Source: Planosporangium flavigriseum
GTDB taxonomy: Bacteria > Actinomycetota > Actinomycetes > Mycobacteriales > Micromonosporaceae
Direction: 5' to 3'
Length of the DNA: 64,000 nucleotides
NCBI RefSeq assembly: GCF_011947225.1
Contig: NZ_JAATVW010000002.1
Coordinates: 62,001-126,000 of the forward strand
Positions 18,570-27,830 of this stretch are shown piece by piece. Both the position numbers and the translations under genes were made by a program. The notes under the pieces were generated by a model that saw only the letters and a list, made by a program, of their open reading frames with translations, was not told the DNA's origin and made no database searches. Within the stretch, counting starts at the first letter, position 1, and each line of letters starts with the position of its first letter.

Positions 18570-19559
18570 GTGGCCCGCCAGCCGTCGGGAACAGGAAGCG
18601 CCGAAGAGTCGTCAGCGGCACCCCCGCGAGCCCTGGACGCCGACGCTTTCGAAGAGGACGACCCGATGGATGACGAAGCCGACGACATCAACCCGACGGC
18701 CGCCGGCCGGTCCGCCGAGACTGATGCACTGTGGACGGACGTCCGGGTGCAGCCGGTTGAGATCGCACTGCCATCCGGGGTGGGTTACACGCTTCGGGCG
18801 TACCGGTTGTCGACCGAGGTGCGCGCGCCCGAGATCAGCGGCCGGGAGGAAGACTTCCCCGAGCCGTCGACCGCTCGCGTGGCCGCCGACGAGGACGAGG
18901 CGGAACTGGGCGGGATCGACGAAGCCGAGTTGACCGCCCAGGCGCTGGCCGCAGGAGACCAGGAGGGCCGGCACCGCACCGGCGACGAGGAAGGCGCCGA
19001 GCGCGCCGAGGCGGACGTCGAAGCGGCCCCCGAGGAGGAGGCCACCGAGACCGAGGAGGCGGCCGCGCCGGAGGAGGTGCCCGTCTTCCTGGCCGAGGAC
19101 GGAAAGCTCCTGCTGTTCCGCAGCCCGGAGGGGCTCGTCGAGTACGTCCGGCACGCCACCGAGCACGAGCTCGCCCAGCTTGACACCTGGGCGGAGGTCC
19201 GCGAGCGCATCGAACCGGAGGACATCGTCCCGCTCGAGGAGGACCGCTACGAGCTGGACCTGGTGGTGGAGAACCTGCGCGGCGGCCACGACGTGTGGGA
19301 CCCAGCACTGATCGTCCAGGCCGGTGAGGTCGCCCGGGACGTCGCGTACGCGCTGCGGATACAGGCCGTCATGACCGCGCTCGCGCCAGGGTCACCGCTC
19401 GACGATCTGGACGAAGGCCTACGGACGGTCGAAGCGGGTGGCTTCGGGGCCTTCTTCGCACGTCGCCGACTTCGCAAAATTGACCCCCAAACTACGGCGG
19501 CGCTGAGCTGGCGCACGGTCATCGGCAAGATCTCTGGCGCTGTGGACTGGCGCGATTGA
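18570..19559 (+). CDS. Acidic hypothetical protein beside the conservon locus
   Basis: 329 aa from GTG 18570, with ggagg 6-7 nt upstream. Residues 1-170 are strongly acidic and disordered (long Glu/Ala runs near residues 130-165), and the C-terminal half is folded: VPVFLAEDGKLLLFRSPEG, LAQLDTWAEVRERI, YELDLVVENLRGGHDVWDP. No family or catalytic motif was recognised; similar actinobacterial proteins are sometimes labelled DNA primase without visible support. It precedes the IS110-like gene by 241 bp and is transcribed toward the conservon. Confidence 0.7.
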   Translation: MARQPSGTGSAEESSAAPPRALDADAFEEDDPMDDEADDINPTAAGRSAETDALWTDVRVQPVEIALPSGVGYTLRAYRLSTEVRAPEISGREEDFPEPSTARVAADEDEAELGGIDEAELTAQALAAGDQEGRHRTGDEEGAERAEADVEAAPEEEATETEEAAAPEEVPVFLAEDGKLLLFRSPEGLVEYVRHATEHELAQLDTWAEVRERIEPEDIVPLEEDRYELDLVVENLRGGHDVWDPALIVQAGEVARDVAYALRIQAVMTALAPGSPLDDLDEGLRTVEAGGFGAFFARRRLRKIDPQTTAALSWRTVIGKISGAVDWRD

Positions 19560-19800
19560 CCCCTGACCAGGGAGCATCATCCCGATGAGCACAGGAGGTG
19601 TCTCATACAAGCTAGGCCGGCCGGCCGAGTGGGTATGACACACCACAGCGACAAGGTCGAGTCGTACCACCGACCACGCAGGTGAATAGTGAAAGCTGTA
19701 GGGGTTGACCTCTGCGGCTGGCACCGGGCGGGACCAGGGACAGGGGCCGGCCAGGTGTGTTCCAGGCTCATGACGACTGTCCCGAGAGGAGGACGACGCG

Positions 19801-22359
19801 GTGGCGCTCGTACGGGTGTACTGCGGTCTGGCGTCGGCAGACCTGAACTCCACGCCACCGGGCTCCGAGACCTGGCTCACCGTCGCCGTTGTCGACGACG
19901 CCGGCCGCCTCCTCGACATCTGCGACATCAGCGACGACGCCCCCGGCTTCGCGGAACTGGGTTCCCTTCTCGCCGAGCGCTCGAACGGGCTGGAGTCCGT
20001 CGCCATCGCCGCCGCCAGCGACGAGCACATCGTCACCCGGCTCCTCACGGCGGCCGGCCGCTACCTCGCATTCACCGACGAGGACTCGGCCGAGGACTAC
20101 GCCGAGCGCTTCGGTAACCCCGATTCCGCCGACGAGGTCCAGTCCAGCCCGGCCGAGCGGCGGGCCATCGGACTCGCGCGGGCCCTGCAGGCGGGTGTGC
20201 TGTCCGCCGTCGCCCAGCCGACCCCGCGGGACCTGATCGCGATCAAGCCGGTCCTCTCCGCGCACGCCGCGGTCACCAACGGCCGGCAGGGCGCCGCCGC
20301 GACCCTGCGCGAAGTGCTCCGGGAGCTGTACCCGGCCGCGCTGCGCGCGTTCCCCGACCCCGCCGAGGCGATCCCGCTCGCCATCCTCGACGCCCTGCCC
20401 GAGCCCGGTCCGCTCGGCACCAACTCCCACGGGCGCGGCCGCGACACTCAGGCCATTGCCGAACTGGCCGAGGCGGGCGTGGCCGACTCGAACACCCTCA
20501 CCGAAGCCGTCAGCGCGCTGCGCCTGGCCATCGCGGAGACGCCCCGCCGCACCGGGATGAACCGCTCGATCACCAGCGCTGTCGCCGAGACCGTACGCCA
20601 GTCGGTCGCCGCCGTCCGCGCTTGCGACGCGGGCGCGGCTGCCCTGGTGTCGGTGCTCGCCGCCCGCATGCCGGCCAGCACCGGGGCGACGCCGGCCCAG
20701 CAGCCGTCCCGTTCCCGTAGCCGCGCTGCCGGCACGTCCGCTGCCGGCACGTCCGCTGCCGGCACGTCCGCCTCGCAGCCGGCGAACGCCAAGGCACAGA
20801 CCGCGCCGGCCCCGGCAGCCCAGATCGCGGCGGCCACCACGGCCCCAGCGCCGTCGGCGCCCGCCGCCGCTGGCCCCGCTATCCCCGCTGCCACATCGGC
20901 GACGCCGGCGGCCACCGGCGCCCACCGCGCTGCCACCTCCGAGATGCCTACCGTCGAGCCCGCACCGCGTACGCGCGCCGCACGGCGAGCCGCCGAGAAG
21001 CAGGCCGAGGAGCAGTCGGCCGCACAGACCCCAACGCCCGTACAGACCCCGCCGGTCGCCCCGGTCCCGGTCCACGTGCCGACGCCGCCGGTGCCGCTAC
21101 AGACGCCTCCCGCACCGATTCCGGTGCCGCCGCCGACGGCGGTGCCCACCCCGGTCCACCCGGCGGCCCAGGCGCAGCCGGAGGCTCCGGCCGCCCGGCC
21201 GAAGCAGACGCCATCCGTACCGCCGCCGGGCCTGACGCCGACCTACCCGACGGGGCCGCTGCGGCCACTCGCACCCGAGCCGCTCTCCACCACGGCTTCC
21301 AAGCCCTCGACGCCGGAGTTCACGCTGGCGCCCGGGAAGGTCCCGTCCTCGCCGCTACCGGCCGAACCGGCGGCCAGCGCGTCGACGCGGGCCCCCGGAT
21401 ACACCGGCGACGTCGGTACGCGGCCGGCCGTCGACGTACCCCCGCCGGGATCCCGTACCAACTGGCCCTTGGCGGGCGAAGAGGCGCGGGAGTCCGACGA
21501 CGCCGTGCGGACGGGCATGCCCCGCGTCGACTTCTCCCGCAACCTCGACCTCCCCTCCGGCGAGAACCAGATCGCAGACCTGGGCGAGCGTGAGCATCGG
21601 ATCGTGCCGCCCTGGCAGTCGAACGACCTACCGGCCGAGCCGCCCGCGCTGCGGCTGGTCGAGCCGGCGCCGCTGGCGGATCCGGCGCTGTCGAGCGAGC
21701 CGCTGCGGTACCCCGACGAGGTCAGCGCTCCCCACGTCGAGCCGGCTGCGCTCCGCATGGAGCCGCCCGCGCTCCGCCTCGTGGAGCGCAACGGCGGTCT
21801 CAGCAGCGCCCTCAACGCCGCTGCCGACGACCGGCTCGCCAGCAGCACCAACGGCGACGACCTGCCGAGGCGCCGGGTCGAGTTCCGGGAGCCGAGCGCC
21901 GAGCAGGCGGAGCCGCCGGCAAAGGATCCGGTCGACGGCGACCTGTTGATCTTCGCTGAGGCCCGGTCGGCCTGGTTCACCGACCACTTCGGCGAGGACG
22001 ACACCAACCTCGAATTCGGCAACGCGTCCGATGAAGGGTGGCGCGCCGCCAAGCACGCGGCTGAGCCGGCCGTCGGCGCGGAGACCGAGTCGGGTCTGCC
22101 CCGCCGGGTGCCGCAGCAGAACCTCGTGCCGGGCTCCCCGATCGGGGCGCCCGAGCGTCCGCTGCGCGTCGTCCGCGACCCCGCGCAGATCGCGGCCCAC
22201 ACGTCCGGATATTTCCGCGGGTGGCGGCGTGGTCAGGAGGTCGGCGGCTACCGGGTCGGTGGGCGGCCGGGACGCGAGTCGTCCGGCGGCTGGGACTTCA
22301 GCCGTGACCAGGACGGCGACGACGAGCGCGGCTACGAGTACCGGTCGGCCCGCCGCTGA
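19801..22359 (+). CDS. IS110 transposase-like N-terminal domain with long Pro/Ala-rich linker and conservon-type C-terminal tail
   Basis: 852 aa from GTG 19801; gagaggagg lies about 8 nt upstream. Residues 1-205 resemble the RuvC-like DEDD domain of IS110 transposases (TWLTVAVVDDAGRLLDICDI, IVTRLLTAAGRYLAF, ELYPAALRAFPDPAEAIPL), but the first catalytic Asp position reads YCGLASAD, so activity is doubtful. Residues ~285-560 are a Pro/Ala/Thr linker. The end carries LLIFAEARSAWF (~715), SDEGWRAA (~743), SGLPRRVPQQNLVPG (~763) and a RDP...SGYFRGWRRGQ segment (~792); the same four motifs end the conservon kinase opposite. No inverted repeats or target duplications were seen. Confidence 0.75.
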   Translation: MALVRVYCGLASADLNSTPPGSETWLTVAVVDDAGRLLDICDISDDAPGFAELGSLLAERSNGLESVAIAAASDEHIVTRLLTAAGRYLAFTDEDSAEDYAERFGNPDSADEVQSSPAERRAIGLARALQAGVLSAVAQPTPRDLIAIKPVLSAHAAVTNGRQGAAATLREVLRELYPAALRAFPDPAEAIPLAILDALPEPGPLGTNSHGRGRDTQAIAELAEAGVADSNTLTEAVSALRLAIAETPRRTGMNRSITSAVAETVRQSVAAVRACDAGAAALVSVLAARMPASTGATPAQQPSRSRSRAAGTSAAGTSAAGTSASQPANAKAQTAPAPAAQIAAATTAPAPSAPAAAGPAIPAATSATPAATGAHRAATSEMPTVEPAPRTRAARRAAEKQAEEQSAAQTPTPVQTPPVAPVPVHVPTPPVPLQTPPAPIPVPPPTAVPTPVHPAAQAQPEAPAARPKQTPSVPPPGLTPTYPTGPLRPLAPEPLSTTASKPSTPEFTLAPGKVPSSPLPAEPAASASTRAPGYTGDVGTRPAVDVPPPGSRTNWPLAGEEARESDDAVRTGMPRVDFSRNLDLPSGENQIADLGEREHRIVPPWQSNDLPAEPPALRLVEPAPLADPALSSEPLRYPDEVSAPHVEPAALRMEPPALRLVERNGGLSSALNAAADDRLASSTNGDDLPRRRVEFREPSAEQAEPPAKDPVDGDLLIFAEARSAWFTDHFGEDDTNLEFGNASDEGWRAAKHAAEPAVGAETESGLPRRVPQQNLVPGSPIGAPERPLRVVRDPAQIAAHTSGYFRGWRRGQEVGGYRVGGRPGRESSGGWDFSRDQDGDDERGYEYRSARR
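20725..20769 (+). repeat. Three perfect 15-bp tandem repeats in the linker region
   Basis: The unit gctgccggcacgtcc occurs at 20725, 20740 and 20755 without a mismatch and encodes AAGTS three times. It lies in the Pro/Ala-rich linker, where length changes should be tolerated. Confidence 0.9.
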
Positions 22360-22367
22360 AACGACGA

Positions 22368-22447
22368 CGTGACCACCCTCCACGCTGGGCGGTGGTCACG
22401 TTACTGATCCGGCCCCGGACGCTTCGAGCGTCCGGGGCCGGATCAGT
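22368..22447. terminator. Double hairpin between convergent genes, including a perfect 21-bp stem
   Basis: The first hairpin has 10-bp arms at 22368-22377 and 22391-22400. The second has perfect 21-bp arms at 22403-22423 and 22427-22447 around the loop tcg. They fill the gap between the stop of the IS110-like gene and the stop of the conservon GTPase gene. Both strands are insulated from each other's transcription. Confidence 0.95.
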
Positions 22448-22464
22448 TGTACGAAAGGGAAGCC

Positions 22465-23055
22465 TCAGGCCGGCGTGGGCGTACGGGTGCGTCGCATCGT
22501 GAGCACGTACTCGACCAGAGAGATCAACACCTGCTTGGTCGACTCGCGGGTGCGGGCGTCACAGGAGACCACCGGTACCTCCGACGAGATCGCCAGCGCC
22601 TCACGTACATCGTCGACGTTGTGGTACTGCACTCCGTCGAAGCAGTTGACGGCGATCAGGTACGGCAGCCGACGGTGCTCGAAGAAGTCGATCGCGGCGA
22701 AGCAGTCGGCGAGACGGCGGGTGTCGACCAGGACAACCGCGCCGATGGCACCTCGCACCAGCTCGTCCCACATGAACCAAAACCGCGTCTGGCCGGGCGT
22801 GCCGAACAGGTAGAGAATCAGGTCCCGGTCGATCGTGATCCGGCCGAAGTCCATGGCGACCGTGGTCGTCAGCTTGCCGGGCACCTGCCGGGTGTCATCG
22901 ACGCCCACACCCGCAGATGTCATGATCGCCTCGGTGGTTAGTGGCGTGATCTCCGAGACCGAGCCCACCAGCGTGGTCTTGCCGACACCGAAACCACCGG
23001 CGATGACAATCTTCGCTGACGTGACCCGCCCGGACGACGAGCGGTGCGGCGTCAT
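22465..23055 (-). CDS. Conservon small GTPase (CvnD-like)
   Basis: 196 aa from ATG 23055. It carries the P-loop GGFGVGKTT, switch region and G3 motif FGTPGQTRFWF, and the G4-like NCFDG in place of NKxD, which is typical of conservon GTPases. CvnD proteins form a membrane-proximal, heterotrimeric-G-protein-like complex with the kinase-like CvnA, roadblock CvnB and DUF742 CvnC. The start lies 1 nt behind the CvnC stop (TGA C ATG). An in-frame start at 23076 would overlap cvnC. Confidence 0.92.
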   Translation of the reverse strand: MTPHRSSSGRVTSAKIVIAGGFGVGKTTLVGSVSEITPLTTEAIMTSAGVGVDDTRQVPGKLTTTVAMDFGRITIDRDLILYLFGTPGQTRFWFMWDELVRGAIGAVVLVDTRRLADCFAAIDFFEHRRLPYLIAVNCFDGVQYHNVDDVREALAISSEVPVVSCDARTRESTKQVLISLVEYVLTMRRTRTPTPA

Positions 23056-23056
23056 G

Positions 23057-23431
23057 TCAGAGCCTCCGAAGTCCACTCAGCACCCTTTCCAGCAGTTCTG
23101 TGCCCACCCCGTCGTTGTCGTCGAACGAGGTCGGCTCGTACACGGCGACCAGTCCCTCCGCCGCCATGTCCGCAATGAGAACCCGTGCCACGCCGAGCGG
23201 CAGTTGCATCCGCGCGGCGATCTCCGCGAGCGACTGCAGCCGGCCATCGCACAACGTGGCAATGTACTGCTGCTCCTGCCCTTGCGCGTGACCCCGCCCA
23301 CCGGCGGTACGTCCCCGCACGGTGGTCTCGATCAGCGCCTCGATCGCAATCTCCAGCCTCGGCCGGGTGCGGCCACGGGTGACGGCGTAAGGCCTCACCA
23401 GTGCCCCGCTCGGTTCATCACGCTGGGCCAT
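23057..23431 (-). CDS. DUF742 protein of the conservon (CvnC-like)
   Basis: 124 aa, the usual DUF742 length. Recognisable segments are LVRPYAVTRGRTRP near the N terminus and the winged-helix-like SLAEIAARMQLPLGVARVLIADM with GLVAVYEP after it. DUF742 proteins link the roadblock protein and the GTPase in conservons. It lies 68 bp behind the roadblock gene, the widest gap in the operon, and ends 1 nt before the GTPase start. Confidence 0.9.
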   Translation of the reverse strand: MAQRDEPSGALVRPYAVTRGRTRPRLEIAIEALIETTVRGRTAGGRGHAQGQEQQYIATLCDGRLQSLAEIAARMQLPLGVARVLIADMAAEGLVAVYEPTSFDDNDGVGTELLERVLSGLRRL

Positions 23432-23499
23432 ATTCGCCGTTCACCTCCTCACTCCTCGGGCCGGGAATTACACGTGCGGCTGGTCGCTCCAGCGGCCTT

Positions 23500-23904
23500 T
23501 CAGCTTAGAAGCGAAGCGGCCGGCCGCGGCGCGGGTGTCAGTGCGTCACCGACCCGGTCGACCAGCAGCGCCATCTCGTACCCCACCTGGCCGACGTCGC
23601 ATGCCCGGGCGGCGAGCACCGCGAACGACGAGCCGTCGGAGATCGACATGAGGAAGAGGAACCCGTTGTCCATCTCCACGACGGTCTGCAGCACCGCACC
23701 GCCCTCGAAGCAACGGGCGGCCCCCTGGGTCAGGCTGACCAGGCCGGACGCGATCGCGGCGAGCTGGTCGGCCCGGTCCCGCGGAAGGTCACGCGATGAG
23801 GCCAGGAGCAGTCCGTCGGCGGAGACCGCGATCGCGTGTGCGACACCGGGTACGCGATCGGCGAAGTTGGTCAACAGCCAACCGAGATCCTGCGTTGTCG
23901 TCAT
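23500..23904 (-). CDS. Roadblock/LC7 protein of the conservon (CvnB-like)
   Basis: 134 aa. The roadblock/LC7 (MglB-like) fold is clear: [51 protein letters not shown] and [20 protein letters not shown]. Such dimers act as GTPase regulators or platforms for the CvnD GTPase. The start overlaps the kinase stop by 4 nt (ATGA), so the two proteins are translationally coupled. Confidence 0.92.
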   Translation of the reverse strand: MTTTQDLGWLLTNFADRVPGVAHAIAVSADGLLLASSRDLPRDRADQLAAIASGLVSLTQGAARCFEGGAVLQTVVEMDNGFLFLMSISDGSSFAVLAARACDVGQVGYEMALLVDRVGDALTPAPRPAASLLS

Positions 23905-26900
23905 GCTTCTTGCTCCTTGCCACCTTGCGAACTTTGTGGTCCGGCCGTGGTGTGCTCCGGGGTTTTCGCATCGCCGGATTTGCTACTCCGGCCGCGCTGA
24001 ACGCCACGGTGGTACGCCGACAGCAAGCCACGCACAGCTTCCGGCGTGCGCTTGTGCGCGCTGACAGTACCCTTCTCGACCCCACCTGGGACAAGTTGGG
24101 ACATGGGTACGCGCTTGGGCAGACCCGTAGCGGTGGTGGTGAAGTCCTGCTGCTCCGCAATCGCCGAGGCGGCCTTCCAGCCTTCGTCCGCCGCAGTGCG
24201 CCACGCTGGCGACTCCGCTGCCGCCTGGCGCTCCGCCGGCTCCGGCTGGGGTTCGGTCGACGCTACTGCTGGTGCAACGGACTCCTCGGGGACCTCCGTC
24301 GCCGCTGCGGGACGGCTCGTCGAGGCCTCGACCGGTGCCTCGGCGGGCTCGGGTGCAGCGGATGGAGTCGCCTCGGACTCGTACGCCGGCTTCTCCTCCG
24401 CCGGCGCTCCGTTCGTCGGTGCTCCGTTCGTCGGCACCGTCGGCTCCGACGTGGCACCGGGCTTGTGGAACCAGGCCGACTCCAGCTCCCGGAAGATCGG
24501 CAGCTCCATCGTCTCGTCAGCGAACCGCTGGGCGGCGGTGCGCCGGTCGTGCCCGGCCCCGTCCGCCGGCTGCTCAACGTTCTGCTCCCAGTCGACGCGC
24601 ACCCGCGGCATCTCCGCCGTCATGTCGAGGGCGGCGGAGAACGCCGTCGGCACCTGGGGTGGCTCCGCTCCGGTGACGATCTCGGACTCGGCCTGCTTGG
24701 GCACTGGCGGCCAAGCGGGCGGCGTGGCGGGAGCGGCACTGACCGGCCGGCTGCTCCCCGCGTCGACGGGGCGCAGGGCGGTGGGCGCCGATGGCCCGAC
24801 GGCCGCCTCCGGCAGTGCCGGGACACCGTCCTCGGCCTGCGCCCCGGCCTGTACCGGCCGTTGGCGCGGGATCCCGGTATCGCCACCGGCCGGGCCCTCC
24901 GACAGGGGGGGCTCGACGGTCGGGCGCCGATGCGGTAGCGGAACACGGTCCTGCGGCAGCGGAGTTTGCTCGTGCGACAGCGGAGCCTGCTCCTGCGGCC
25001 AGGCCGGCGGCTGGGTGACCCCAGCCTCCCCCGCTCCGCCGATGAGATCGGACCACACCGGGGGCTGTCCACGGCCCGGCATCGCGATCGGACCGACATC
25101 ACCGCCGGTCGAGGGTGCGCCACTCGTCGAGGGCGCACTGCTGGTCGGCGACGCACCGCTGTCCGCGGGCGCACCGCTGGTCGGCCAGGATCCGCCGAAC
25201 AGGCCGGGTGCCCCCTGGCCACTGTCGGTGAAGGGGCGGGAGTTGACCTGACCGTCCGGGCCGGCGAACGGACCGCTGGCGGAGCCGTTGAGGGCCGGAC
25301 CGGGTGTGGCGGCACTCTGGTCGGCACCGATCCAGGGGCTCGCGCCGACGACCGGGAAAGCACCAGTCGTGCTGACGGGGTCGCCCGACGGGACGGTGGG
25401 CGCGACAGCGGACGACGCGCTTTCGAGCGCCAGCGGCTGTCCGTACGGCGACCGCTCCTGGCCGCCGCTCGCGCTGTCGGCACCTGCCAGCTCTCGCGAA
25501 CCCGCGACCGGCACGCCACCGCGACCGGCGAGGGCCCGCGGCACCAGCACACTGGCCGGCAGCGTCAGGTCGGCGATGGTGCCGCGCTCGCGCGCCGGCC
25601 GCAGCTCGACCTTGACACCGTGCCGGGCGGCCAGTCGCGCGACCACGACGAGGCCCATCATCCGGGAGACGGCGACATCCACCATGGGTGGGTTGGCGAG
25701 GCGCTCGTTGAGCTCCCTCAGCTGATCCGGCGAGATGCCGATACCGCGGTCTTCAATGATGAGAACAGCCCGGTCGCCGACCCGCCGCGCCTCCACGACC
25801 ACCGGCGAGTCCGGCGGGGAGAAGGCGGTGGCGTTGTCGAGAAGCTCGGCGATCAGGTGGACCATGTCGTTGACCGAGTGCGCCGCCATCTCGACATCCC
25901 GGTCGATCATGCCGAACTCGATCCGGGTGTAGTGCTCCACCTCCGACTGGGCGGCGCGCAGCACGTCCATCAGCGGCGCGGGTTCGCGCTGGATACGGGT
26001 CGAGTCGGCGCCGGCGAGCACCAGGAGGTTCTCGTCGTTACGGCGCATCCGGGTCGCCAGGTGGTCGAGCTGGAACAGCTCGGCGAGCCGGTCCGGGTCC
26101 TCCTCGCCGCGCTCCAGCCGGTCGAGGTGGCCGATGAGTCGGTCGACCAGGATCTGGCTTCGACGCGCCAGGTTGACGAACATCGTCGCGACGCTGGCCC
26201 GCAGCGCCGCCTGCTCGGCCGCGGTGCGGACCGCCTCCAGGTGGACCGCGTTGAACGCCTCGGCCACCTGCCCGAACTCGTCGTTGCTGCGAACCGGCAA
26301 CGGCTCGGCGATCTGGGCCGCGAGCTGTTGCGGCGAGGCCTGGGTGGCCAGCTGCGGGTCCCGCAGCCGGGCGACCGCTTGCGGCAGGCCGTACTGCGCG
26401 ACGGTGAGCGCGCCGTGGCGCAGTTCACGGAGCGAGCGGGCCATCGAGCGGGCGACGATCCAGGCGAAGAGGATCGACAGCATCAACAGCCCGAGCAGCA
26501 GGCCGACCTGGAGAACCATCCGCTGCTGCAACCGGTCTCGCAGGTCCGCAGCGTGGCCGACGACGTGCTCGTCGAGTGCGACTTCGACCCTACGAACCAG
26601 ACTGGCCTGACCGACCATCGCCCGGTCCCACTGGGTCGGGGTGAAGATGTCGGCCGGGAACTCGTCGGTGCTGAGACCGGAGATGATGCTCTGGTAGGTC
26701 TCCGCCTCCCGGCGGTCACCGCCGGTCACGGTCTTGTCGTACAGCGTCCGCTGCTCCGGCGTGGCGAACGACTGGAACTGCCGCAGCGCCTGCTCCTGGC
26801 CCTTGAGGGTGCCGATGAACGTCACCTTCATCTGGACCGGCATCGAGCGCTGCAGCAGCGCCTGCAGCACGACCACGCGCTCCTGGGCCAGGTGCTCTTT

Positions 26901-27524
26901 ACTCTGGGACAGGGCTGCCGAGGCGCGCATGTCGCCGCCCAGCTCCTGGTCGCCGGCGAGCTGAGCCGCCGAGCCACGAATGGCCACCAGGTCACCGATG
27001 AGCGTCTGGTACCGGAAAATGGCGTTGCTCAGCGTCGTCGGCTCAGCGACGTTCTGCTGGCCGCTGCTCTTTATCTGCTCGCGCTGCTTGGTCAGATCCG
27101 ACAGCTGGGTGTCGATGCGGTTGAGCTGGCCGCGGAAGTCGGCGGGGAGATTGGCGAGCGCGGAGCGGCGCTGCCGGTACCGCTTGTACGCCTCGGTGGT
27201 GACGGCCGTCTGGCGCTCGAACGCGGCACGGGAGTCATTGCTCGGGGCACCGAGCAACAGGGTGGACGCGGCCCGCTCGTTCTGCAGCTCGTGCACCAGC
27301 GCGCCGCTCTCGGCCGTGAACCCGGACAGCAGGCGTGCCTGGTCGGCATCGTTGGCCCGGTGGTAGTTGTCGATCAGACCCAACATGCCGACCACGACGG
27401 TGGCGATGGTGGGAACGACCATGATGAGCCCGAGCTTGGACCAGATTGGCGCATTTCGCAGCCAACCCATCGGCAGGCGCAGACGCGAGAACTTCTCGGT
27501 CCCCGCCGTTGGCCGTTTGCTCAC
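23901..27524 (-). CDS. Conservon sensor histidine kinase-like protein with nitrate/nitrite-sensing-type outer domain (CvnA-like)
   Basis: About 1207 aa from GTG 27524, which has ggaggg upstream; the frame is open to 27626. A membrane segment ([19 protein letters not shown]), a ~270-residue NIT-like extracytoplasmic domain ([19 protein letters not shown]), a second membrane segment ([19 protein letters not shown]), a HAMP region, [20 protein letters not shown], and the ATPase motifs [14 protein letters not shown] and EDRGIGISP come in order. A ~400-residue Pro/Ser-rich tail ends in [12 protein letters not shown] (~1003), ADEGWKAA (~1111), [15 protein letters not shown] (~1133) and a RTPEAVRG...YHRGVQRGR segment (~1157). 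It heads the four-gene operon. Confidence 0.92.
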   Translation of the reverse strand: MSKRPTAGTEKFSRLRLPMGWLRNAPIWSKLGLIMVVPTIATVVVGMLGLIDNYHRANDADQARLLSGFTAESGALVHELQNERAASTLLLGAPSNDSRAAFERQTAVTTEAYKRYRQRRSALANLPADFRGQLNRIDTQLSDLTKQREQIKSSGQQNVAEPTTLSNAIFRYQTLIGDLVAIRGSAAQLAGDQELGGDMRASAALSQSKEHLAQERVVVLQALLQRSMPVQMKVTFIGTLKGQEQALRQFQSFATPEQRTLYDKTVTGGDRREAETYQSIISGLSTDEFPADIFTPTQWDRAMVGQASLVRRVEVALDEHVVGHAADLRDRLQQRMVLQVGLLLGLLMLSILFAWIVARSMARSLRELRHGALTVAQYGLPQAVARLRDPQLATQASPQQLAAQIAEPLPVRSNDEFGQVAEAFNAVHLEAVRTAAEQAALRASVATMFVNLARRSQILVDRLIGHLDRLERGEEDPDRLAELFQLDHLATRMRRNDENLLVLAGADSTRIQREPAPLMDVLRAAQSEVEHYTRIEFGMIDRDVEMAAHSVNDMVHLIAELLDNATAFSPPDSPVVVEARRVGDRAVLIIEDRGIGISPDQLRELNERLANPPMVDVAVSRMMGLVVVARLAARHGVKVELRPARERGTIADLTLPASVLVPRALAGRGGVPVAGSRELAGADSASGGQERSPYGQPLALESASSAVAPTVPSGDPVSTTGAFPVVGASPWIGADQSAATPGPALNGSASGPFAGPDGQVNSRPFTDSGQGAPGLFGGSWPTSGAPADSGASPTSSAPSTSGAPSTGGDVGPIAMPGRGQPPVWSDLIGGAGEAGVTQPPAWPQEQAPLSHEQTPLPQDRVPLPHRRPTVEPPLSEGPAGGDTGIPRQRPVQAGAQAEDGVPALPEAAVGPSAPTALRPVDAGSSRPVSAAPATPPAWPPVPKQAESEIVTGAEPPQVPTAFSAALDMTAEMPRVRVDWEQNVEQPADGAGHDRRTAAQRFADETMELPIFRELESAWFHKPGATSEPTVPTNGAPTNGAPAEEKPAYESEATPSAAPEPAEAPVEASTSRPAAATEVPEESVAPAVASTEPQPEPAERQAAAESPAWRTAADEGWKAASAIAEQQDFTTTATGLPKRVPMSQLVPGGVEKGTVSAHKRTPEAVRGLLSAYHRGVQRGRSSKSGDAKTPEHTTAGPQSSQGGKEQEA

Positions 27525-27830
27525 CTCACCGCCCTCCGAACCGGCGCCTGACGAACAGCAGGCACCCGCGACCGGCCGACCCAAGTTCGAGCCAGACCTC
27601 CGAGATTCCACCACGTCTGATGGCAAGAAGAAAGCCCAGCGGACCCTCCCCTAGCCGCGCTAGTAAACCCCACGATGGCCGTAGGCAGCGAAATCACCCC
27701 TCAGGATCCCGTACAGAGGAACAGAAAGTCGTAAATGTCTGGACCGACCTTGTGGGTTCTTTGCCACGGCTTGCCCATAAGCGCCGATGTTGACCAGCGC
27801 AAACAGCCTAAACGGCCGGCTGCGCGACCA
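27525..27830. other. Intergenic region upstream of the conservon
   Basis: About 300 bp between the start of the kinase gene and the stop of add, both on the minus strand. It should hold the conservon promoter and any add terminator, but I see no strong hairpin, no repeat and no convincing promoter pair. The frame from 27524 to 27626 is an unlikely N-terminal extension of the kinase. Confidence 0.5.

Noticed and set aside
19585-19638. 17-codon frame MSTGGVSYKLGRPAEWV before the IS110-like gene, possible leader peptide
   Set aside because: The ribosome binding site is weakly placed and no attenuator-like structure follows; not enough to call a gene.
19801-22359. Active insertion sequence of the IS110 family
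   Set aside because: No element ends, the catalytic site looks incomplete, the C-terminal transposase domain is missing and the tail is of conservon type.
24966-27551. 861-codon open frame on the plus strand opposite the conservon kinase
   Set aside because: It is antisense to a protein with clear kinase domains, has Arg/Gly/His-rich composition typical of high-GC shadow frames and no recognisable motif.
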